Source: Parvibaculum sp049303435
GTDB taxonomy: Bacteria > Pseudomonadota > Alphaproteobacteria > Parvibaculales > Parvibaculaceae
Reading direction: 5' to 3'
Assembly: GCA_049303435.1 (NCBI GenBank)
Contig: JBAQNC010000157.1
Coordinates: forward strand, 1-13,605
Length of the DNA: 13,605 nucleotides
Shown here: positions 8,241-13,605 of the stretch, piece after piece
Position numbering within the stretch: position 1 is the first letter of the stretch
Layout: the number at the start of each line of letters is the position of its first letter
The notes under the pieces: generated by a model
What the model was told of the DNA's origin: nothing
What the model saw: the letters and a program-made list of their open reading frames with translations, nothing else
Databases searched by the model: none
Made by a program: the position numbers and the translations under genes

Positions 8241-8664
8241 GTTTCCGCTATTATCTGTTCAACTGAGAGTTCAATTAGCCCATCCGCTCCATTCCGGATA
8301 ACTCGTCTGTCGAGTTCCAGATAGGCGAAATACCGGTTTTGCTGCACCGGCCCGGCCTAGCTACGCCGGAATTGCGTGTCCGCGAATATCTTCATTTGCA
8401 TCATGTGGACAACCCGGCCCCACCGGATCGATCAAGTCAGATGCTCAGAAGTTCCACCCATGGCCCCATTGCGAGCGACTCGAATATCGAACTGTTCGCC
8501 GGGGGCCTGCCCCAGGGTTCCCTCCAGCCGTCTCGAAACCTGCATATTTGGAAGCGGTTTGAAGAGCGAGGTAAATGTCCCTTGGCTCAAATCCCTGAAA
8601 GCGAACCTAGCCTCTAAATGCCCCCATTCCAACTATTTTTTCATTAACCACGGAAAGTTGGCGT
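8241..8664. other. intergenic region between DUF4167 gene and prmC
   Basis: A 424-base stretch with no convincing gene. A 66-codon minus-strand frame (8432-8632) starts at TTG without a ribosome binding site and resembles nothing known. The region should hold the end of the prmC transcript and the promoter and 5' leader of the DUF4167 gene. Small inverted repeats are visible, such as AACTCG/CGAGTT near 8297-8315 and CCAACT/AGTTGG near 8629-8660. None forms a standard terminator and no full promoter was recognised. Confidence 0.5.
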
Positions 8665-9519
8665 TCAGCGTGGCAGACAGGCCACGAGCGCGCGCGGCAC
8701 CTGACCGATGTCAGGAACGATATTCGTCACCACAAGCTGCTGCGTGCGGAAAATCGCACTCACCTCCTCATCCTGCCCCACACCAAGTTCGATCACCGCA
8801 TGACCTCCGGGCTTCAACAGATGAGGCAAAGCAGCCGCAATATCGCGATAGGCATCGAGGCCATCGGCGCCACCATCAAGCGCCAGACGCGGATCGTGGG
8901 CGCGCACTTCGACATCAAGCTCATCGATATCGGCGGCAGGAATATAGGGCGGGTTCGAAATCACCAGATCGAATCGCCCTGACAATCCTTCCACCCAGCA
9001 CCCGTGTCGAAACGTCGCACGCGACGCGACGCCAAGGTCATCCGCATTCTGACGGGCGATTTCGAGCGCTTCAGCTGAGACATCGATCGCAACCCCGGTC
9101 GCGTTCGGCAATTCATGCAGAAGCGCGATCAAGAGGCATCCCGTGCCCGTGCCAAGGTCAAGAATTGCAGGCGCCTCGACATCGGTCAGAAACGGCAAGG
9201 CCGTTTCGATCAAGGTCTCGCTATCGGCGCGCGGATCGAGCGTGGCCGGGCTGACGCGAAAGGCGAGGCCCCAGAATTCGCGTCGTCCCAATATGCGCGA
9301 CACAGGCTCGCCCGCGAGCCTGCGCATTTCAAACTGACCAAGGCGATTTATCTCCTCGTCGCTCAACCTTGCGCCCGGCTCACGGATCATTTCGATCTCG
9401 CCGATATTGCAGACGGCCTGCGTCAGCAACCGTGCATCGAGGGAGGCATTGGCGATGCCCGCTTCCTTCAACCGCCAGGCGAGCATCCGAAAGGCATGAT
9501 CGCGCGTGAGGATGGTCAT
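8665..9519 (-). CDS. prmC: peptide chain release factor N5-glutamine methyltransferase PrmC
   Basis: The protein has 284 residues, the usual length. It uses S-adenosylmethionine to methylate the glutamine of the GGQ motif in RF1 and RF2, increasing their termination activity, in the cytoplasm. The N-terminal helical domain (about 1-80) binds the release factor. The C-terminal Rossmann methyltransferase domain has the SAM loop DLGTGTGC (121-128) and the catalytic NPPY (189-192), followed by the conserved region EVRAHDPRLALDGGADGLD. The ATG overlaps the prfA stop as ATGA, indicating translational coupling with its own substrate's gene. Its own Shine-Dalgarno is weak, which fits coupling. The prfA-prmC pair is conserved in many bacteria. 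Confidence 0.97.
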   Translation of the reverse strand: MTILTRDHAFRMLAWRLKEAGIANASLDARLLTQAVCNIGEIEMIREPGARLSDEEINRLGQFEMRRLAGEPVSRILGRREFWGLAFRVSPATLDPRADSETLIETALPFLTDVEAPAILDLGTGTGCLLIALLHELPNATGVAIDVSAEALEIARQNADDLGVASRATFRHGCWVEGLSGRFDLVISNPPYIPAADIDELDVEVRAHDPRLALDGGADGLDAYRDIAAALPHLLKPGGHAVIELGVGQDEEVSAIFRTQQLVVTNIVPDIGQVPRALVACLPR

Positions 9520-10583
9520 GTGTCGTCGCCAAGAGAGGCAAGTCGCGCCGCCTGATCTTCCGCAACAAGCGCGGAGATCAACTCGTCCAGCGCATCGCCC
9601 GCCAGCACCTGATCAAGCTTGTGCAGCGTCAGATTGATACGGTGGTCAGTGACACGGCTCTGCGGAAAATTATAGGTGCGGATACGCTCCGAGCGATCGC
9701 CCGAGCCCACTTGCCCCTTGCGATCCGCGGCGCGTTCGCGGTCGAGCTTTTCACGCTCGGCCTCATAGATACGGGCGCGCAATATCTGCATGGCGCGCGC
9801 CTTATTCTTGTGTTGGGACTTTTCATCCTGCTGGGCGACGACGACGCCGGTCGGGATATGCGTGATACGCACCGCGCTCTCGGTCTTGTTGACATGCTGC
9901 CCGCCCGCACCCGACGCGCGATAAACGTCGATGCGAAGATCTTTTTCGTCAATGTCGATATCGACTTCTTCGGGCTCGGGCAAGACGGCGACCGTCGCCG
10001 CCGATGTATGGATACGGCCATCGCCTTCGGTCACCGGCACGCGCTGCACGCGGTGGACGCCGGATTCGAATTTCATTCTGGCATAGACGCCGCGCCCGGA
10101 AATCTCGGCGATGATTTCCTTGTAGCCGCCAACCTCCCCTTCCGACGCGCTCATCACCTCAACCTGCCAGCCTTGCAACTGCGCGTAACGCGAATACATG
10201 CGGAAAAGATCGCCTGCAAAAAGCGCGGCTTCGTCGCCACCTGTACCGGCACGCACTTCGAGAATGATGTTGCGTTCGTCAGCCGCGTCTTTCGGCAAGA
10301 GCATCAACTGCACCTGATGCTCAAGCTGGGGCAGTTCTTCGTTCAGCCGCTCGATCTCTTCGCGCGCCATCGAAGCCATTTCCTTGTCGGCGAGCATGGC
10401 TTCCGCCTCCGCACGGTCGGCGCGGCCCTGTCTCAGCGCGCGCACGGCTTCGGCCACCGGCGACAGTTCGGCAAACTCCTTCGACAGCGCGACAAAGCGT
10501 TCGCGCTCGACATTGGAATTCATTTCCGATTGAACGGCCTCGAAACGGTCGAGAACCTTTTGCAGGCGGTCTTCAGCTATCAT
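9516..10583 (-). CDS. prfA: peptide chain release factor 1 (RF1)
   Basis: The protein has 355 residues, typical for RF1. It recognises UAA and UAG in the ribosomal A site and triggers peptide release. The RF1-specific PxT codon-recognition tripeptide is PVT (183-185 in VQRVPVTEGDGRIHTS), as opposed to SPF in RF2. The catalytic GGQ lies at 227-229 in GAGGQHVNKTESAVRI. The N-terminal helical domain covers about 1-100, and HKNKARAMQILRARI and the arginine-rich C-terminal part are as in the family. The start MIAEDRLQKVLDRFEAV is normal. No Shine-Dalgarno sequence is evident upstream: the bases before the ATG are CGCGAAAAATAAA. It follows ispG after 62 bases and overlaps prmC by 4 bases. Confidence 0.98.
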   Translation of the reverse strand: MIAEDRLQKVLDRFEAVQSEMNSNVERERFVALSKEFAELSPVAEAVRALRQGRADRAEAEAMLADKEMASMAREEIERLNEELPQLEHQVQLMLLPKDAADERNIILEVRAGTGGDEAALFAGDLFRMYSRYAQLQGWQVEVMSASEGEVGGYKEIIAEISGRGVYARMKFESGVHRVQRVPVTEGDGRIHTSAATVAVLPEPEEVDIDIDEKDLRIDVYRASGAGGQHVNKTESAVRITHIPTGVVVAQQDEKSQHKNKARAMQILRARIYEAEREKLDRERAADRKGQVGSGDRSERIRTYNFPQSRVTDHRINLTLHKLDQVLAGDALDELISALVAEDQAARLASLGDDT

Positions 10584-10645
10584 TTTATTTTTCGCGAGAA
10601 GAGAGAGTGAGAAAAGCGGTGAGGCATCATCGAAACGATGCGTCG

Positions 10646-11794
10646 CTAATCCCCCGCGCGGGCGAGCTGCGCCTCGGCGACCTCGGCCTCAAGCGCACGC
10701 GCCGCTTCGATCTCTCTGGCCTTGGCTTCGACAAGTTCGACCAGATGATCGACGATCTTGTCGTTCTGCAATTTGTGATCGGTGACGCCCGCAAGATAAA
10801 CCATGCCGGAACCCGCACCGCCGCCGGTGAAACCGATATCGGTCTGCTCGGCTTCGCCCGGACCGTTCACCACGCAGCCAATGACGGAAAGCGACATGGG
10901 CGTCGCGATATGCGCGAGGCGCTCTTCGAGAAGCTTCACCGTGCCGATAACATCGAAACCCTGACGCGCGCAGGACGGGCATGAAATGATCGTCACGCCG
11001 CGGTGCCGCAGATTGAGCGACTTCAGAATGTCGAAACCGACCTTGACCTCTTCCACCGGGTCCGCCGACAGGGAAACGCGGACCGTGTCGCCAATGCCGC
11101 CCCAGAGCAACATGCCGAGACCGATGGAGGATTTGACCGTACCTGTCATCAACCCGCCGGCTTCGGTAACGCCGATATGCAGCGGGCAATCGATTGCTTC
11201 GGCCAGTTGCTGATAGGCAGCAACCGTCAGGAACGGGTCCGACGCCTTGACGCTGATCTTGAATTCATGGAAATCGTGGTCTTGCAGAATGCGCGCATGA
11301 TCCAGCGCGCTTTCGACCATCGCCTCCGGGCAAGGTTCGCCGTATTTTTCGAGCAGGTCGCGCTCCAGCGATCCGGCATTGACGCCGATGCGCATGGAAA
11401 CGCCATGATCCTTGGCCGCCTGCACGACTTCGCGCACACGCGCTGCCGAGCCGATATTGCCCGGATTGATGCGCAGGCAGGAGGCACCCGCTTCCGCCGC
11501 TTCGATGGCGCGGCGATAGTGAAAATGGATATCGGCGACAATCGGGATCGTCGTTTCGCGCACAATCTCGGCCAGCGCTTTGGTCGAGGCTTCATCCGGA
11601 CAGGAAACGCGGACAATGTCGCAGCCCGCCTCCTCGATCCGGTGGATCTGCTCGATCGTCGCCCTGGCGTCCGATGTCAACGTGTTGGTCATGGTCTGAA
11701 CGGAAATCGGCGCATCACCGCCCACCGCGACCGATCCAACATGGATGGTACGACTTTTTCTGCGTTCGATATCTCGCCACGGGCGAAGGCTCAT
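10646..11794 (-). CDS. ispG: 4-hydroxy-3-methylbut-2-enyl diphosphate synthase (flavodoxin), IspG/GcpE
   Basis: The protein has 382 residues (E. coli: 372). It is a cytoplasmic 4Fe-4S enzyme of the MEP isoprenoid pathway that reductively converts MEcPP to HMBPP, feeding quinones and the undecaprenyl carrier for wall synthesis. The N-terminal TIM barrel is recognisable from RRKSRTIHVGSVAVGGDAPI and VSCPDEAS. The C-terminal cluster domain has C272 and C275 in SCPSCARQ, C307 in GCVVNGPGEA and the fourth ligand E314. The ATG at 11794 (MSLRPWRDIERRKSR) was preferred because homologues start this way. An in-frame TTG 7 codons upstream (11815) is possible but lies inside a hairpin. The Shine-Dalgarno is weak (GGGA). 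The C-terminus (about 355-382) is an Ala/Glu-rich extension. It lies 152 bases after rodZ and 62 before prfA. Confidence 0.97.
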   Translation of the reverse strand: MSLRPWRDIERRKSRTIHVGSVAVGGDAPISVQTMTNTLTSDARATIEQIHRIEEAGCDIVRVSCPDEASTKALAEIVRETTIPIVADIHFHYRRAIEAAEAGASCLRINPGNIGSAARVREVVQAAKDHGVSMRIGVNAGSLERDLLEKYGEPCPEAMVESALDHARILQDHDFHEFKISVKASDPFLTVAAYQQLAEAIDCPLHIGVTEAGGLMTGTVKSSIGLGMLLWGGIGDTVRVSLSADPVEEVKVGFDILKSLNLRHRGVTIISCPSCARQGFDVIGTVKLLEERLAHIATPMSLSVIGCVVNGPGEAEQTDIGFTGGGAGSGMVYLAGVTDHKLQNDKIVDHLVELVEAKAREIEAARALEAEVAEAQLARAGD

Positions 11795-11946
11795 CAAGAA
11801 GTCCCAATGCCGCAAAAGGCGGCTTTCATCTTTATATATATGTGTATCTGATGAAAATAACAGAAATTAGGCAAAGCCGCATATTCCGGGGGGAAGAAGG
11901 TTCCTTCGTCTTCCCGCCCCGAAAAAGAGAAGGGCTTGCTCTAAAT
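11795..11946 (-). promoter_or_regulatory. rodZ-ispG intergenic region: hairpins and A/T-rich candidate promoter
   Basis: Downstream of the rodZ stop the minus strand forms a hairpin with arms GGGAAGA and TCTTCCC (about 11895-11925) that lacks a U-tract, so it is not a clear terminator. Next comes a strongly A/T-rich stretch with overlapping TATATA/TATAAA hexamers (about 11833-11845) that could be a -10 for ispG; upstream, TTGCCT is only a poor -35 at 18 bases from CAGATA. Immediately before the ispG start is GCCGC-CTTTT-GCGGC (11809-11823). ispG may be read from here as well as from the rodZ promoter. Confidence 0.4.
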
Positions 11947-13170
11947 CTAGTGTGTGGCCGCCGGTGCAACCGGCGCGATGGCCGCTGCCTCTTGGGCAGG
12001 GGTCGGCAGGCTGCGCGGCATGGCGGCGAGCAAAGCGGCAGGTTCCAGCGGTTTTCCCGTCAGGACCAGCGTGGGTGGTCCGGCCAGACCAAGCGACTGC
12101 TTGTCCACCAGAAGTTCGAAGGCGCTGGCGTCGCGCGCCACCAGAATGGCGCCGGGCACGTTCGGGGCATGATAGACGTCGCCCGTCTGCAGAACACGCT
12201 CGATCAGGACATGACCCTGCGCATCTTCGACGCGGATCCAGGCGTCATTCTTGCGGGCCCGCACCGTCACGCGGCTGTCGGAATTATCAACACCATAGAC
12301 ATGGCCAGGCGGAATATCCGGCAGGCCGGAGACGATGGCGGCGGAAGGATTGTCGGAGGCGCTCGCTGCATCACCAGCAGGCGCAAGGGCAGCATCGTCC
12401 GAGACGGGCGTAAGCGCGGCAACTTGCGCGGGAGCCTCAGCAGGGGTCTCGGCGACAACGGGCGGAACGGCATAAACGCCAGACGTCTCGACATCGGCGG
12501 AAGCGCTATTGCCCAGAAGCTGTGCTGCCGCGGTGTCGCTCGCCGGGCGGGTCGAGGCGGAAGCCGGATCGCCACTGAGGCTGGCGGGGCGTTCTTCGGG
12601 CGAATTGGTAGCGACGTTGACTTCCATCTGGCCGGGCACATTCGGCACGCGCTCGGCCATCATGCGGTCGGCAGAGCGCGTCATCAGATAGGCGCCATAG
12701 ACACTGGCCAAAACAAACAGGGCAATGACGAGAAAGCTGCCACGCGGCAGACGTGTCTGTTCTTGCAACTCGGGAAAAGGCAGCGCTTCGCCTTCCGCGA
12801 AATGAGCATCAATTTCGCTCTTGTAGCGCTCGACGATCTCGGCGCTATCAAGACCGAGATATTCGGCATAGGAGCGGATGAAGCCGACCGCATAGGCCCG
12901 ACCCGGCAAATCGTCGTAACGACTCTCTTCCAGAGCCTCGAGCTGCACGCGGCGAATGCGCAATGAATCGGCGATGGCGCGCAAATCCTGGCCCCGGCGC
13001 TCGCGGGCGGCGCGAAGCTCAGTGCCTGCCCGGTCATCTGCGACATCGGGCAGCTCATTGGTGATATCTCTGAGATGCAAGCGACGACGCGCCTCGGACC
13101 TGTCTTCAGTCGTGCGCTTGATTGAATCCGTCATCGTCTTGGGATCTTCCCCGGGCTGTGCCGTCCCCAT
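11947..13170 (-). CDS. rodZ: RodZ-like helix-turn-helix membrane protein (DUF4115 C-terminal domain)
   Basis: The protein has 407 residues. RodZ links the actin-like MreB filament to the membrane and supports rod shape. The sequence shows a cytoplasmic HTH domain of the Xre/HTH_25 type (about 47-118: GTELRAARERRGQDLRAIAD, LEALEESRYDDLPGRAYAVGFIRSYA), one membrane helix (about 144-163, GSFLVIALFVLASVYGAYLM), a long Ala/Pro/Ser-rich periplasmic linker (about 175-290), and a C-terminal beta domain of the DUF4115 type (about 295-380: VTVRARKNDAWIRVEDAQGHVL). This order is diagnostic of the family. The ATG at 13170 follows GGTGAAG at a fair distance; an ATG at 13134 (MTDSIKRTTED) is an alternative start. 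It is followed by ispG on the same strand, an arrangement seen in other Alphaproteobacteria. No MreB is in the window. Confidence 0.9.
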   Translation of the reverse strand: MGTAQPGEDPKTMTDSIKRTTEDRSEARRRLHLRDITNELPDVADDRAGTELRAARERRGQDLRAIADSLRIRRVQLEALEESRYDDLPGRAYAVGFIRSYAEYLGLDSAEIVERYKSEIDAHFAEGEALPFPELQEQTRLPRGSFLVIALFVLASVYGAYLMTRSADRMMAERVPNVPGQMEVNVATNSPEERPASLSGDPASASTRPASDTAAAQLLGNSASADVETSGVYAVPPVVAETPAEAPAQVAALTPVSDDAALAPAGDAASASDNPSAAIVSGLPDIPPGHVYGVDNSDSRVTVRARKNDAWIRVEDAQGHVLIERVLQTGDVYHAPNVPGAILVARDASAFELLVDKQSLGLAGPPTLVLTGKPLEPAALLAAMPRSLPTPAQEAAAIAPVAPAATH

Positions 13171-13387
13171 TTACGCTTCACCGCTTGGCATCAGATTGTC
13201 GATCGCCCTTGAGCCTGTGGCCAAGACCGGCGTGAAATCTGCGAACACTGCTCGTCTCGTCGAAACGAGAATCAGCTTCGCGAAAGCCCCACACCCGGTC
13301 AAAATCGATTCATTCGCCTGTAAAAAACCGCAAAATCCGCATGCCCCCTGCTATGCGTTCTTGCTCAATCAATAAATCAAAAGTGTT

Positions 13388-13412
13388 GACTAATCGCAAC
13401 CATTGATTAGTC
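13388..13412. repeat. 8-bp perfect inverted repeat, possible operator
   Basis: GACTAATC (13388-13395) and GATTAGTC (13405-13412) are exact reverse complements separated by 9 bases, so the half-site centres are 17 bp apart. This is the size of many dimeric-regulator operators. It lies about 220-240 bases upstream of the rodZ start. No known regulator consensus was recognised. Confidence 0.55.
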
Positions 13413-13431
13413 CATTTGCCACAGAATCGAT

Positions 13432-13474
13432 GAAATACTACGCGAAATACATAGGGAAATACCTGACGGAATAG
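13432..13474. repeat. tandem heptamer GAAATAC, 12-bp period, three exact and one degenerate copy
   Basis: GAAATAC occurs at 13432-13438, 13444-13450 and 13456-13462, with starts exactly 12 bases apart. A degenerate copy GGAATAG (5 of 7) lies in phase at 13468-13474. The 5-base spacers differ (TACGC, ATAGG, CTGAC), so only the heptamer is kept. This iteron-like layout suggests repeated protein contact sites. Confidence 0.65.
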
Positions 13475-13517
13475 ATGTCAGAATGGCGCCATGAATCCGC
13501 GCGCCAACCCGCGGCGC

Positions 13518-13605
13518 CTAGATCGCCACATCGTGGTCCTGGGCAAAACCGGTAAGCGCCTCGCGCACGGTCGCATCCGGCAGGCCGTAAAGCCCCTCCA
13601 TATAG
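13518..13605 (-). CDS. C-terminal end of an unidentified CDS (possibly ptsP)
   Basis: An open minus-strand frame enters from the right edge and stops at TAG (13518-13520), leaving 28 codons: YMEGLYGLPDATVREALT, then GFAQDHDVAI at the end. The GC-rich third positions and the helical, amphipathic character look like real coding sequence. The residues are too few for firm assignment. A pattern of VREAL-x-x-FA-x-D-H-x-V-x-I near the end, and the position upstream of rodZ/ispG/prfA, recall the C-terminus of alphaproteobacterial PtsP (EI-Ntr), which often lies near prfA. That is a guess from memory of gene order. It is co-directional with rodZ but 347 bases away. Confidence 0.6.
   Translation of the reverse strand, partial: YMEGLYGLPDATVREALTGFAQDHDVAI

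Larger units (their letters stand above)
13171..13517. other. intergenic region upstream of rodZ
   Basis: A 347-base noncoding stretch between the end of the next minus-strand gene and rodZ. On the minus strand, moving towards rodZ, it holds the 12-bp-periodic heptamers (13432-13474), the GACTAATC/GATTAGTC inverted repeat (13388-13412), an A/T-rich stretch (about 13365-13385) and a 6-bp UUCG-loop hairpin TCTCGT/ACGAGA (13255-13270) probably in the 5' leader. TTGACC (13297-13302) lacks a matching -10. A short palindrome ATGGCGCCAT (13483-13492) and a weak GCGCC/GGCGC stem (13501-13517) near the stop of the right-hand gene have no U-tract. The promoter was not located with confidence. Confidence 0.55.

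Noticed and set aside
8432..8632. 66-codon minus-strand frame in the DUF4167-prmC gap
   Set aside because: TTG start with no ribosome binding site and no resemblance to known small proteins; cannot be supported.
8376..9254. 292-codon plus-strand frame across the DUF4167-prmC gap and prmC
   Set aside because: Mostly antisense to prmC; the product is low-complexity Arg/His/Ser-rich, typical of an out-of-frame reading.
9621..10610. 329-codon plus-strand frame opposite prfA
   Set aside because: Shadow of the RF1 gene, whose PVT and GGQ motifs are in the other strand.
11895..11925. Intrinsic terminator after rodZ
   Set aside because: The GGGAAGA/TCTTCCC hairpin has no U-tract after it on the minus strand, so termination is not supported.
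11674..12966. 430-codon plus-strand frame opposite ispG and rodZ
   Set aside because: It crosses two real minus-strand genes and their intergenic region and has no recognisable domain.
13483..13517. Terminator for the right-hand partial gene
   Set aside because: Short G/C inverted repeats are present (GCGCC/GGCGC, ATGGCGCCAT) but stems are weak and no T-run follows.

Overview
This window is chromosomal housekeeping DNA from an alphaproteobacterium. The evidence is the 16S rRNA sequence, the rodZ-ispG-prfA-prmC gene order, a DUF4167 protein (a family I know only from Alphaproteobacteria), and GC-rich coding sequence. I lean towards Hyphomicrobiales or a nearby order but cannot fix the genus from reading alone. 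No phage, transposon, CRISPR array or defence system was seen.

Layout, left to right. (1) 1-1085, minus strand: the 5' part of a 16S rRNA gene, cut by the window edge. Its leader (1086-1523) has boxA, a possible boxB and several small tetraloop hairpins. It is driven by a near-consensus promoter (TTGACG-17-TATAAA, 1531-1559) backed by an A/T-rich perfect inverted repeat. (2) 2002-3747, plus strand: a membrane-anchored M23 (LytM-type) peptidase that probably trims peptidoglycan. It ends at a perfectly palindromic two-way terminator shared with clpB. (3) 3826-6441, minus strand: the disaggregase ClpB. (4) 6674-7438, plus strand: a MOSC-domain protein, divergent from clpB and convergent with the next gene across another two-way hairpin terminator. 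(5) 7503-8240, minus strand: a DUF4167 protein with a conserved N-terminal domain and a long disordered tail rich in Asn, Pro and Arg. (6) 8665-11794, minus strand: ispG, prfA and prmC. prfA and prmC overlap by 4 bases (ATGA) and form a translation-termination pair: RF1 and the enzyme that methylates its GGQ motif. IspG is an iron-sulfur enzyme of the MEP isoprenoid pathway. (7) 11947-13170, minus strand: a RodZ-like HTH membrane protein upstream of ispG. (8) 13171-13517: a 347-base noncoding region upstream of rodZ with an 8-bp inverted repeat and a 12-bp-periodic heptamer array. (9) 13518-13605, minus strand: the last 28 codons of an unidentified gene, possibly ptsP.

The minus-strand genes from rodZ to clpB resemble a conserved alphaproteobacterial block (cell shape, isoprenoid precursors, translation termination, protein quality control). 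Here it is interrupted by the oppositely oriented MOSC gene. RodZ and the M23 peptidase both act on the cell wall, and isoprenoid precursors feed the lipid carrier for wall synthesis, so a growth or envelope theme is possible but inferred. Nothing here is clearly a new system. The most unusual noncoding signals are the 12-bp-periodic GAAATAC array with its nearby inverted repeat upstream of rodZ, and the palindromic A/T element at the rRNA promoter.
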